Shown piece after piece: positions 19,131 to 29,247 of a DNA stretch of 37,738 bases. Under the pieces are notes generated by a model. That model searched no databases. It saw only the letters and a program-made list of their open reading frames with translations, and was not told the DNA's origin. Both the position numbers and the translations under genes were made by a program. Each line of letters starts with the position of its first letter. Position 1 is the stretch's first letter. The stretch comes from Davidsoniella eucalypti (taxonomy: Eukaryota; Ascomycota; Sordariomycetes; Microascales; Ceratocystidaceae). Where the stretch lies: the NCBI GenBank assembly GCA_004009845.1, contig RMBW01000182.1, positions 1 through 37,738 on the forward strand, read 5' to 3'.

Positions 19131-19308
19131 TGTCACGGGCTAAGGCCCAGTTGGTATTTGTCTAGGTATTTACCTAGTCAGATAAACGGCTATAAATAGG
19201 GACCTATTCCCGCCGTATTCCAACAGATATTAGCCTTTCTCCTTCATCGGTATCAATCGAAGTCCTTTCTACTAGATTGCTTGCCACTGCCTCACCTAGT
19301 TCGTGTCA
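19131..19308 (+). repeat. 5' LTR of element C (178 bp)
   Basis: Begins TGTCACGGGC and ends GTTCGTGTCA. Features: GGGC/GCCC hairpin near the start, CTAGGTA/TACCTAG palindrome (19162-19177), TATAAATA (about 19191), GGGACCTATTCCC, and ATCGGTATCAA (19246-19256). Identical by eye to 25409-25586 and 29924-30101. Confidence 0.97.
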
Positions 19309-19310
19309 TT

Positions 19311-19321
19311 TTGATACCGAT
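19311..19321 (+). other. Self-primer binding site of element C
   Basis: TTGATACCGAT, two bases after the LTR, exactly complements ATCGGTATCAA at 19246-19256. The single difference from family B is mirrored in both partners. Confidence 0.85.
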
Positions 19322-19520
19322 CTACAGCTTTTACTTATTACTTTACTATCCAGTGCAGCGTCCATACCTCACTTGACCCTTTTTATCTTTACTATCTAGT
19401 GCAGCGTCCATACCTCACTCAACCTTTATCCTATTTTCAGTGCAGCGTCCTCACCTCACTTGACACTTTATCCATAAAATTAACGCGACGTTTCTTCCGC
19501 ACTTATCCAATTTCTGCACC
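19322..19520 (+). repeat. Leader of element C with three tandem repeats
   Basis: About 200 bases of untranslated leader. CAGTGCAGCGTCC or AGTGCAGCGTCC recurs at about 19352, 19403 and 19440, each followed by (AT)ACCTCACTTGA or similar. Each copy can pair AGTG with CACT and leaves CGTCC in the loop, as in the unrelated leader repeat of B and D. Confidence 0.75.
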
Positions 19521-21508
19521 ATGATGCACACTATCCTTCTCCATGTCTGGGAGATTGCCCTCGGCCTCTTTTACGGCCTCACCGATTCACTAGCCTTCCT
19601 CTTTTTAGGCCCTATCATCTTTATCTTCCTAGCGGACTCTACGCTACGCCTCATCCAGGCCTTCAAAGCCAAGCACGTCCCCACCCCCTTTCACTCGCAG
19701 AAACGCCTGTGGACTCGCTCCGGCTGGTGCTACCTCTCCCTCTTCAAGCGCTCCGAGCGTCCCCGCCTAGCCAAACTACTTGGCCCCTTCCCTGCTGGTC
19801 CCCTTATCTTGTCCCACGCTTCGCACTTCCACAGCCACCTTCACTGCATGACCTTCGCATCTGGCATCATTGGCCACATTGCACCCATGCCCACTAGGAT
19901 CCGGTCCACCCGAAGCGCACAAATCCTCACAGTCCGCGCCCTGACCAACCCCCACATACTAGGGTTTGGCTCGGACACCATCGATGACAACATGGACTCC
20001 TTCCTCCACCAGCCAGAGATAGGCCCCCAGCCTAGCCCCGCTCCCCTGCGCACCTCGATTTGCGGACGCCCACGCGCCAAAGTCTACTCCCCCGAGGCAA
20101 CACGTACACTTGACTATCTCACACAGGTCTACCAAGGCAAACTCCAGGCAGCCTCCAAGGACCCAGTGGACTGGATCACCTACAGGAAAGGCCGCTGGTC
20201 CTTCCAATTCCACGAGAACCTAAACATCGCGGAAATTCAGTTGATCGCCCTCCAAACCCTACTCAAGGAGAACGCCCCTGAACTCGGCCAACTAGACAAG
20301 CTCTATGAGCTCCTCAACGACATTGCCACAGACATCACCTCCTTCCTCACACCAAAGAAACCTGTCCAGCCACCGGTTATCAAAGATGAATACGATGAGG
20401 AAGAAGAACTAGCGGCTCTCGCTGAAACCCTAGAACGTCATGGCCTCAAACTAGCCGCCCCTACCCGTAACGCTCCTACCTCCGCTCAAACGCACGCACC
20501 CTCTACGACGCCCACATCAACGCCCCTAGCTGGCGGCATTACCATTCTCCCCAACCGCGAAGACTCCATCTCTCGCCGTAAGGACGTCCTAGACGCTGTG
20601 CGCAAATTCGACGGATCGTTCGACTACACCACATGGAAGCACGAGCTCAACGAGAAATTCCTCGTCGACTTCCAGAGGTTTCACTCGCCTAGGGACCAAC
20701 TAGCTTACACCATGAACTCACTCTCTCCTGAGATCAGGGACCAAGTCCGCCCTAAGTACCTTCAGCACTTAGCGTCCCCTACCGGCTTCCAGCTATTTAT
20801 CGCGTACCTAGACTCACGCTATGACGACCCAGACCGCGCCAGAACGGCCAACCGCCTACTGATGAAAATAAAGCAGGGACCTAGCGAGCCTTTCGAAACA
20901 TTCACCAACCGCCTATGCGCCCTCCGCGACAAAGCCCAAATTACAGACCATAACACACTACTGTCCATCCTCCAAGAAGGCCTGCACCCAGACATGCAGG
21001 ATCACCTTGCCACGCTCTTCCACATCAGACCCTTCGACACTATGATAGCAACAATGCGTCCTGTCGCCAGAGTCAAGGAAACCAACAAGGCTCGCCGCGC
21101 CACCTCCTCCAACTGGCGCCAGCCTACCCCTATGCAGCCCTCTCAGGCGCCCCCGTGAACAGCAGCGCAACCACTTTCAAGCCCTGCCTCTTTTGTCAAC
21201 AGACCACGCACTCCTCGTTCAAGTGCTCAGACGCTCCCCCCTGCTCCTCCTGCAACCTAAAGGGACATTCCCCGAGGTTCTGCCCAAGCTCCCCTAACTT
21301 CTGCTCCAAATGCAAGAGACCAGGCCACAGCACCGCAGAATGCCGTAACTCACGCAACGCCAGGGGTGCCATCCGCGCCAACGCCGCGGCCACTAAGCCA
21401 TCCATCTCCCTAGAGGATGTTCGCTCAATGATCAATGAATGTCTAAGTACCTCGCAACCGCAATCCTCTAGCACCGCCCCTTCAGTCAGCAATGAGCCGG
21501 ATTTTTAG
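19521..21508 (+). pseudogene. gag: Gag of element C, with three zinc knuckles and one frameshift
   Basis: Starts at ATGATG (19521), the first ATG after the leader. Residues about 5-45 are hydrophobic with two stretches (ILLHVWEIALGLFYG and SLAFLFLGPIIFIFL), so it may span the membrane once or twice. The conserved block RSGWCYLSLFKRSERPRLAKLLG and HFHSHLHCMTFASGIIGH follows (about 68-125). The Gag core lies at about 360-520. The frame stops at 21158 and continues at 21155 in the -1 frame over a run of five C. The second part holds three C-x2-C-x4-H-x4-C knuckles (CLFCQQTTHSSFKC, CSSCNLKGHSPRFC, CSKCKRPGHSTAEC) where A, B and D have one, and ends EPDF at TAG after GGATTTT. A programmed shift at the C run cannot be excluded, but B has no equivalent. 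Confidence 0.85.
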
Positions 21509-21534
21509 ATAGTCGGGGGAAACCGCTCCCCGAC
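21499..21534 (+). promoter_or_regulatory. Gag-Pol -1 frameshift signal of element C
   Basis: GGATTTT (21499-21505), stop TAG, then a seven-pair hairpin GTCGGGG/CCCCGAC (21512-21518 with 21528-21534). The stem bases differ from those in B yet remain paired. In this copy the -1 frame meets TAG at 21559, probably through loss of one base in the GGGG run at 21537-21540. Confidence 0.7.
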
Positions 21535-21572
21535 AAGGGGAATCAATTGGAGATAGAATAGTCAGATTAGAA

Positions 21573-24500
21573 ATGAGTGCCTCGGGTAATTATTTAGACG
21601 TAAGTTTAGGTGACTACTCGACTAAGGCCCTCGTGGATAGTGGCTGCCTCACTGTCGCCGTCGTTCCCCCGCGTCTCCTCCCTCACGCCATCCTCACCCA
21701 CACCATCTCCGAACGAGAGATTGTCCAAGTCACTACACAGGACAACCCCCCGCACATCGACACCATCGCCGCCTTCTCCCTCACCATCAACGGCCACCAA
21801 GAAACCATTTGGGCCTACGTGGTTCCTGGCCAAACTGAGGACATCATCCTAGGCCAGAGATGGTTGGTAAACAACGATGTAAGGCTCCGGCCTCGGAAAC
21901 AAGAGGTGATTATCGCACCTGCTGAAGAGCTAAACGCAGAGGAATTTTATAAACTCTGCAGCGAGGAGGGCAACGTGAGTATTTATAGAGCTTCGCTGGA
22001 GAACATCCAGATCGCTCTCGCCCATAAGGACAAATCACGTCCGCATTTACCCGACTGGTTAGAGCCAGTAGCCTCGGCTTTCGACCCTAAACTAGCCGAG
22101 ACACTACCCCGCACAGGCCTGGAGTAGACTTGGAAATCAGGCTCAAACCAGGCGCCAAAATCCCTACCCAGTCGCTGTACCCCCTCACACGCCCGGAACT
22201 CCTCGTCCTCCAAAAGACCCTGGAAGGCCTCAAAGGCACCCAGTTCATTAGCCCCTCTGACTCGGAACACGGTTCCTCCGTCCTCTTCGTCAATAAACCA
22301 GGAGGCGGAGTACGCTTCTGCGTAGACTACCGTGGAGTTAACAACGCATCAATCAAGGACAAGTACCCCTGCCTCTCATGGGAGAAACTCTGCGTCGCAT
22401 CACAGGTTCTGAATGGGTTTCCAAGGTAGACGTTATCTCGGCCTTCCACCGCATCCGAATTGCCCCAGGCTCTGAACACTTAACAGCCTTTCGCACCCCA
22501 CTGGGTGCCTTCCAGTGGAACGTCGTCCCCTTCGGGCTTACCAACGCCCCAGCTGCCTTCCAACGCCGCATCAACGTAGTGCTGGACAAATGGCATGGTA
22601 TCAACTGTGACGCCTATATCGACGACGTCTGTATCTATTCCAGCGGGTCCCTTGAAGACCACCGCAAACTAGTCCTGGAAATTATATCCGCCCTGGACAA
22701 AGCAGACCTCCAGCTCGACATCAGGAAATGCCAATTCGCAGCCAAGGAAATTAAGTTCCTCGGATTCCTGGTGGGCCCAGGCCTAGGCATCCGTGCAGAC
22801 CCGGACAAGTCCGAAGCCATTCGCAACTGGGAACGTCCCTACACTCTGACAGAGTTACGCCGCTTCACAGGCTTTGTCAACTTTTACAGGGACTTTGTCC
22901 CTCGCATCTCCGAAACCCTGGCTCCCCTAACCAACTTAACCAAAAAGGATACACCCTTCATTTGGACTGACGCTTGCGACGACTCATTCCGCAAGATCAA
23001 GGAAGCCTTCGTCGCTCCCCCCCTCTTGGTCCCCTTCGAACCTGATAGAGAAACTATTCTCTCAGCGGACTCCTCTGGCTATGCCCTCGGCGCTGAACTC
23101 ACTCAGCGCGGCACTGACGGCCTCCTTCACCCAATCGCCTTCCTGTCTAGGAAACTCACCCCTGCTGAGTCCAACTATCCTATCCACGACAAGGAAATGT
23201 TGGCGATTTATTGGGCGATCCGCCAATGGAGACACTTTCTCCTAGGAGTCCATTTCACTGTATTCACGGACCACCGTAACCTCGAGTTCTTTAGGACCAA
23301 AAGAACCCTAGCAGAGCGCCAACGCCGCTGGGGCTACGAGTTATCGGATTTTAGCTTTGAACTCAAGCACCGCCCGGGCACAGACCAAGTTGTGCCCGAT
23401 GCCCTTTCCCGCAGAGACCAAGACATGCCCAAGGATGCCAACGACGACAGGCTGCTAAGTAGAGTACACCAACTCCTCGCCCCTGCCGACTCAGGAGACA
23501 ACCTGGTCGTAATCAACGCAGTCTGGTCCAACGTTCCAGACCTGGACGCAGCCTCAGACGAGGTCGCCACGCAGGTCGCACTACCTTCCCCGTTTGCAGA
23601 CCCCGACCTCACAGCCCTCTGGACTCAAGCCCTGGCCTCCAACAACCGATGGTGGCTAGCCCGCTCCCTTGTCCAAGAAACAGCTAGGTCTTTTCCCTCA
23701 GCATGGGGCCTGCAATGGCAAATCAGCGAATGCTCCGTGGATGACTTAGGCCTCCTTCGTTGGCGCAACAGACTATGGATCCCCCGTTTTGAACCCTTAC
23801 GCACCAAACTGATCCAGACTGTCCATGACTCCCACTTGTCAGGACACCCTGGCCGCGAAATTACCAGGGACCTAGTCGCGCGCGAATATACTTGGCCAGG
23901 ACTCACCAACGATGTCCGGCAATTCGTCTCCAACTGCACCACTTGCGGAAAAAGCAAGTATTGGCGAGAACAGAAGCGCGGTCTCCTCAAGCCCCTTCCA
24001 ATCCCATCACGCCACTGGTCCGAGCTGGCCATGGACTTTATTGGCCCCCTACCTCCATCCAAGGGCCACCTCTTTATTCTCGGGATCACCGATAGACTAT
24101 CCAAGTCTCAAATCCTCGTCCCCATGTCAGACACCTCGGCCGAAGCGACGGCCCGAGCCCTCATTACCCATGTCTTCGTCCACCACGGTTTCCCCACGGC
24201 CATTGTATCAGACCGTGGACCACAGTTCTCTTCATTATTCTGGGGCGAAGTCTGCAGGCGCTTCAGCATCACACGACGCCTTTCCACAGCCTTCCATCCA
24301 CAAACGGATGGCGCCCAAGAGCGAAGTAACCAAGAAGTTGAGACCTTCCTTCGCATTTTCTGCTCCTTCGCACAGGACGACTGGGCCGAATTACTACCCC
24401 AAGCCCAAATTGCACTCAACAACCGCACGGTTTCCAGCACAGGCCTAGCGCCCTTCTTCGCTACCCACGGCTACAACATGTCCATAGTGGAACCATCACC

Positions 24501-25239
24501 ATCCACTGACCCAGCCTCCACTCGATCCCCCGTCCACGACGCACAAGCATTCCTAGACAAAATCAGCAATGCATCGGGATTCGCGCAAGTAGCCATAGCC
24601 TCCGCACAGGACTACCAGGAAACCGCAGCCAACCGCCGTCGCCAGCCAGCCTCGCAATTCAAGATTGGAGACAAAGTCTTCCTGAAAACGGAAAATCTCT
24701 CATCCTTGAGACCATCTAAGAAATTAGATTGGCTGGCACGCCGCTACACGGTCACAGGCCTCGTAGGTTCCCATGCAGTCCGACTGGACGTCCCCGGCTT
24801 GGTCCACCCTGTATTTCACGTGAACAAGGTCCGTCACGCCTTCAACAACCCCCTACCTTCTCAAGTGCTCCAAGACGATGAACCCGAAGCCATTACGAGA
24901 GACGAAGCATACGGCGACGATTCTCTAGCTGAAGGGGAATTCCGAGTTGAGGAAATCGTCCGCCAGCGTAAGTACCGCGGCCACGAACAGGCACTAGTTA
25001 AGTGGTCAGGTTACCAGGACCCCACTTGGGAACCAGTAGAACACGTCGAAAGTACCCTCGCTTGGCGCATCTTCCTGGATCGCTCCCTAGTCACCGCGTC
25101 CTCAGCCATTATTGAGCAAGTTAGCACAGTCCCATCGGACCAAGCCGCATCCCCACAGCCACCCACCCACATGCAACATCAAGGGGGGGAGGAATCATCA
25201 GACTCATTATTTTCGTATTGGCACGGTACCACTCACTAA
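21573..25239 (+). pseudogene. pol: Pol of element C, with two early frameshifts
   Basis: Three consecutive frames make up the protein. 21573-22127 holds protease (ALVDSGC) and the linker. 22130-22429 holds the start of RT (FCVDYRGVN). 22378-25239 holds the rest: RT YIDDV, RNase H SADSSGYALG and DHRNLEFF, the integrase zinc finger ending CTTCGKSK, D-D-E residues in AMDFIGP, VSDRGPQF and ERSNQEVE, a GDKVFL region and a chromodomain (FRVEEIVRQR through KWSGYQDPTWEPVEHV). The breaks near 22108 and 22365 are one-base changes relative to B, and homology continues across them. The last 953 codons are clean. A short polar tail with QPPTHMQHQGG follows the chromodomain. Confidence 0.93.
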
Positions 25240-25408
25240 GTAACATTCAATCGGCGCTACCGCCACTCGGAGTTTACCGTATTTACGATACTCCTTATTT
25301 TTCCGCAGCACTCCCTGCGCCATTTTTAAGACAAACTTAATTTGTCAGCATGTATTATAGATTTTATCAGTTAGAATTAGTTAGTCTGCCGAGGGGGGAG
25401 GGGGCTAA
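25240..25408 (+). other. 3' untranslated region and polypurine tract of element C
   Basis: Non-coding. The purine run 25391-25404 (GAGGGGGGAGGGGG) and CTAA abut the 3' LTR at 25409. Confidence 0.8.
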
Positions 25409-25586
25409 TGTCACGGGCTAAGGCCCAGTTGGTATTTGTCTAGGTATTTACCTAGTCAGATAAACGGCTATAAATAGGGACCTATTCCCGCCGTATTCCA
25501 ACAGATATTAGCCTTTCTCCTTCATCGGTATCAATCGAAGTCCTTTCTACTAGATTGCTTGCCACTGCCTCACCTAGTTCGTGTCA
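25409..25586 (+). repeat. 3' LTR of element C (178 bp)
   Basis: Identical by eye to 19131-19308; followed by TGGTC. Confidence 0.97.
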
Positions 25587-25591
25587 TGGTC

Positions 25592-25979
25592 GGGGCTACC
25601 GTATGAGGGACTCCTCTGCACGTGCACTAGTCCCGTTGGGAGGTACGCCGCGTGGGTTTTTGTCCTACTACAGGGGTAGTTTAGCCGGTTTATTTGCGCT
25701 TTAAAATGCGTGCGACAAGGGTTTGTGTAAATGTCGGCTCAATTATAGGGGAGCACGGCGTAATACCATAGTTAAAATGGCGCTTTTTAATTTGGAAGAC
25801 GTTTCAGAGGTATTACTTCCGCGACGATTGGTATATCGTGGTACGGATACTTGACGGCTCTTCTTTAGTAAGAAGCGGCATAACGATGGGAAAACGACGG
25901 CTCTTTTATAGAGAGCGGACGGGAAAGTAAAGAGATGTCATTTTCACAACACAAAGAAAAGGAACGATCGGCAACAAAA
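25592..25979 (-). other. Non-coding 5' leader of element F
   Basis: Transcribed right to left after the F primer site. No ORF of note. Two adjacent hairpin-like repeats at about 25852-25922 share GACGGCTCTT and AGCGG arms, which could be a packaging or structural RNA signal. That role is a guess. Confidence 0.5.
25967..25977 (-). other. Self-primer binding site of element F
   Basis: Minus-strand TTGTTGCCGAT, two bases after the LTR, exactly complements ATCGGCAACAA in the F LTR (26032-26042). This is a fourth version of the 11-mer with both sides changed together. Confidence 0.85.
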
Positions 25980-26156
25980 TGACACGAACTAGGAAGGGAC
26001 AGAGGCACACAATCTAGAAAGATGATTTCGATTGTTGCCGATGGAGAGGAGAGCTAATAACTGTTGGAATACGGGGGGAATAGGTCCCTATTTATACCCG
26101 TTCTCTCTGGTTAGGTAAATACCTAAACAAGACCAACTGGGCCTTAGCCCGTGACA
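25980..26156 (-). repeat. 5' LTR of element F (177 bp)
   Basis: Minus orientation, identical by eye to 18141-18317. The proposed RNA start is at 26042. Followed by the GATAG duplication. Confidence 0.95.
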
Positions 26157-27669
26157 GATAGTTCCGTCGAATTTGAGAGTTCCAAGACTGAGCTTCTGCA
26201 TTTAACAAGGAGTAAAGCAGCAAGCAACGAACACATAGACGTCCTAGGGACGACAATCCACCCGTCAGAGAAGATCAAATGGCTAGGAATCTGGCTAGAC
26301 TGTCAGCTGAATTACAGCGTGCATGTCCAAGACAGAGCCCTGAAAGCGACCAGAACCCTAATGGGAATTCAACGGATTTCGCGAAAGTATAGCGGCCTAA
26401 GTTCGAAAGCAACTAGAAATCTGTACCAAGCTGTAATTAGGCCTATCATGGAATATGGTTCGACTCTCTGGTGGACAAAAATGAAACCCATCTCCCGCAA
26501 GAATCATCTTGAAAAAGTACAAAGTTTGGCGATTTCCATGATGCTGGGCACCTACAAACAGGCTCCGAAAAGAGCTTGTGAAATAGAGGCAGGCATCAAA
26601 CCGGTTGAAATCGATTTGGAATGGAATAACCTCAAGTACGGAACAACAATACTAAAATTCCCCAAGCACCACACAAATACCAAAAGTCAAAAAAGAAGAA
26701 GCAAAGGAAATCCACCTGGCAACCCTAGAAAATCTATGGTTAGGAGAAGCCTATTGTTTGTATACCGACGGGTCTATGAAAGGAGAAAAATCCTCCTACG
26801 CCTTTGCCGACATAGACAATAAAACGGTACGGTTTCAAGAGGCAAAAGCCTTAGGGCCTTACACTGAGGTTGCAGACTGCGAAAGCTATGCAATATACAG
26901 AGCCCTCTGCTACGTTCGAAAGCTGCCAATAAGGAAAAGAGTCCTGATCTTTGTCGACAGCCAAGCTGCCATCCAAAGAGTACGGAAGCCTGGAATATTC
27001 ACAAATCTTATAGAGAAGCTAAACCTACAAGACCTAGACACTAGTATAGAAATACACTGGTGCCCAGGCCATGTCGGGATAGAAGGAAATGAGATAGTGG
27101 ATAAGCTTGCAAAGGAGGCTCTTGAAAAAAGAGTATGCATCTCTATTGCAACCACTGGGTACATCAAGAAAAAAATCAAGGAGAACATCTTCAAACTCTG
27201 GGACACACTGATCAACCGTGATATCGACAAACTTGAGAATCACTATCGGTCTCTCGGGAAGACAGGAGTGAGTGATCTGAAACCGATTGAAGGCAAGAAG
27301 AGGCTGACAACAACCTACTATCAACTTCTAACGGGAAAGGGCGCTTACCTGCCATACCTAAAGTCCATAGGCAAGGTATCGAACAACATGTGCCGACATT
27401 GTCAGCGGGCTATCGAAACTATTCAGCACTTGGTGTTGGAATGTGATAAGTGGCTTGTGCAAAGACAAGAGTTGAAAGAGGGATGTGATGGTGAGATAAA
27501 AATGAAAGATATATTTAGTAGGGCGAAGCACCAGCAAGCACTGTTAATATTCCTCAAAAAAACAGGAATAGGTGGAAGAGACTGGGGAAAAGTTGAGGAA
27601 GTGACTAACGAGGGTATTGCAAAGGAGGGCGGACCAGTCGCACTTCGAGATGATGAGTGGTGCTGTTGA
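26157..27669 (+). pseudogene. LINE ORF2, C-terminal part: RT thumb, RNase H, zinc knuckle
   Basis: Continues ORF2 in phase after the F duplication (DSSVEFESSKTELLH). 26157 to about 26690 is the RT connection region (KWLGIWLD, IMEYGSTLWW). A frame change lies in the A-rich run near 26690-26697; the new frame runs to the stop at 27669. It holds RNase H with the acidic residues in YTDGS, CESYAIYRAL, VDSQAA and GNEIVDKLAKEA, then a C-terminal knuckle CRHCQRAIETIQHLVLEC (C-x2-C-x8-H-x4-C). RNase H removes the RNA strand after first-strand synthesis. The domain order EN-RT-RH-knuckle fits fungal Tad1-type LINEs. Confidence 0.88.
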
Positions 27670-27821
27670 GAGTCTTGGTGTGTTTGATTTTCTTTGATTT
27701 TGCGTTACGTTTCTACTTGTTTTCTGTAATGTTTTGTTGTTGGTATTGATTTATTCGTTGTTTCCTTTAAAATCTTCATAGCTCTATAGCTCCATAAGAT
27801 AAATGAATTAAAAAAAAAACA
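27670..27821 (+). other. LINE 3' region and A tail
   Basis: T-rich 3' untranslated stretch, then ATCTTCATAGCTCTATAGC, TCCATAAGATAAATGAATT and an A run (27809-27819), followed by the target duplication at 27822. The terminal 40 bases recur alone at several places in the window. Confidence 0.8.
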
Positions 27822-27833
27822 ATGTAAGAATAC

Positions 27834-28868
27834 AGGAGATGGTAAAACTACTAATGTAATATTAGCATTTAGGTTAAAGATCGTAGAGGCCAAACATCAG
27901 CAATAGGTTGTTAGAAACGATTTAACAGACGATGGATTGTGTTATTGAATATAAAGATAAGAGTTTATTCGTTAATCAACATAGAAAGAAAAAGAAATTT
28001 AATTCATCAATCTTATAGAGCTATAGAGCTATGAAGATGTACATAGTAAGAGTTAAATAAGTCACAACTGCAAACTAGGCGATTGGGAAATGAATAATTA
28101 GTGACTGATATATAGTTCTTTAGACAAGATTTTAAATGAAAGAACAAGTGTTATTTAATTATAGAAAATGAAGGTAGTAGAATTATATTTTAATTACGTA
28201 ATGTCATATTAGCAACTAGATGAGACATTTGGTAGTAATTCGATAAGTGAGATCGGAAAATAGGATATTATTGTAAGGGTTAGAAGGGTTATTGAGACGT
28301 AGAAGTATAAACAAAGATTAAAAACTCAAAACAAGGAAAACGATTACTGGTTAACAGAAATTGCTTTTGTGTAAGAAATAAACAGTGTATGCTATAATTA
28401 AATTATAATGAGAACTTGGGAGGGTAAATTCATATAACGTCTTAAAGTAGATCTGAACTTTCGTGTACATTGAAATGAGCATTTAATGGAAATGTAGTCA
28501 CTAGATTTTACATAACTTGAAGGTGGATGTGGTATAAGTTGAAATATGACAGAAAGATTTATATATAACTAGGTAAAGTTTCACATTTACTTTTGTAAAA
28601 CTAGTAGTAGAATAATTAGCAATTTCTAGTGAAGAGATTGTCAGTCACATAAGATCGAAAGCTAAGTAATAGAACAATGTATTGTATCTATGCGTACATA
28701 ATTCACTATGTATTCTCCACTGTTGCTCAAGGGATAAAACAATAAATGCAGGACTGTTATTTATTTAAATTGGATTGGTTTTAGTACGAATGAAGTTCGC
28801 TGTTTTTGCGGCTATGATGGGTTTTTAGGGACTAATCACTATACTTTAACGATAACCATACTTGCCAC
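27834..28868. repeat. Repeat R copy 3, right half
   Basis: Diverged match to 12930-13190 (GTCACAACTGCAAACTAGGCG is nearly identical) and beyond. From about 28730 it matches 13805-13985, and both end at CATACTTGCCA, which may be the true right end of R. It contains one short LINE tail. No gene seen. Confidence 0.65.
27989..28040 (-). repeat. Short LINE 3'-end insertion (tail 5)
   Basis: A minus-strand copy of the LINE terminal 40 bases, flanked by near-identical ACATAGAAAG (27979-27988) and ACATAGTAAG (28041-28050). Copy 1 of R lacks the insert at the matching place (about 13060). Confidence 0.55.
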
Positions 28869-29247
28869 AATCACACTGTGATTACTATCGAGCTACACCG
28901 CTACTTCCAAATAACCAGCCACAAAATAACCAGCCATATCAATAAGGTCAGGAAAAGTCTTTTCTATTTGTTTACTGAATAACTTACGACAAACTATAAT
29001 TTTGTTTATGTTAGTCTTCTTTTTTTTAGGAGTACACTTTACTCACATTACTTACTACCTTAATAAATCGCAATCAACAACAAGCTCAAAATAAATAACT
29101 TCTTAGTCCTCAAACTAGCAACTGTACGTATATGGTTTTGATTCACTGCATGGTTTTAGCTAAGCACTAATATTTTTATCTTGATATAGTCATATCTACT
29201 GTTATTTCACTACCTTATTTACACTCGATTTTAAATCGTCGGGAGCC
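28869..29247. other. Sequence upstream of the zinc-finger gene
   Basis: AT-rich and non-repetitive within the window. The only feature seen is an inverted repeat AATCACA-C-TGTGATT near 28870. It may hold the promoter of the gene at 29248, but no certain element is visible. Confidence 0.4.

Larger units (their letters stand above)
19131..25586 (+). mobile_element. Chromovirus C, complete length
   Basis: A 6456-bp element with identical 178-bp LTRs and TGGTC duplications, inserted into F in opposite orientation. Gag has three zinc knuckles, and Pol runs from protease to chromodomain. Four one-base frame changes (near 21150, 21538, 22108 and 22365) break the coding region; the best placed fall in or next to base runs. 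It belongs to the same broad family as G and E and is distinct from A and from B/D. Confidence 0.96.
18141..26156 (-). mobile_element. Non-autonomous LTR element F, interrupted by element C
   Basis: Two identical 177-bp LTRs in minus orientation bound about 1.2 kb of their own sequence (18318-19130 and 25592-25979) plus the inserted element C. The own sequence carries no Gag, Pol or other plausible gene; the total is about 1.55 kb. A primer site, polypurine tract and GATAG duplications are all present, so it moved as a true retrotransposon using proteins supplied in trans. Its LTR resembles the C family in its ends, TATA region and palindrome, so C-type elements are the likely helpers. Confidence 0.9.
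15200..27821 (+). mobile_element. Tad1/I-like LINE, split by element F
   Basis: A non-LTR retrotransposon: 5' region, ORF1, ORF2 with endonuclease, RT, RNase H and a zinc knuckle, a 3' region and an A tail. It is flanked by the 12-bp duplication ATGTAAGAATAC (15188-15199 and 27822-27833). Without the nested insert it is about 4.6 kb. The homologous unoccupied site reads GGGCAAGAATATAGGAAATGG in copies at about 12928 and 31978 (the last base is ordinary flank). The presence of RNase H, the small ORF1 and the fungal context favour the Tad1 or I group; the clade is an inference. Confidence 0.93.
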
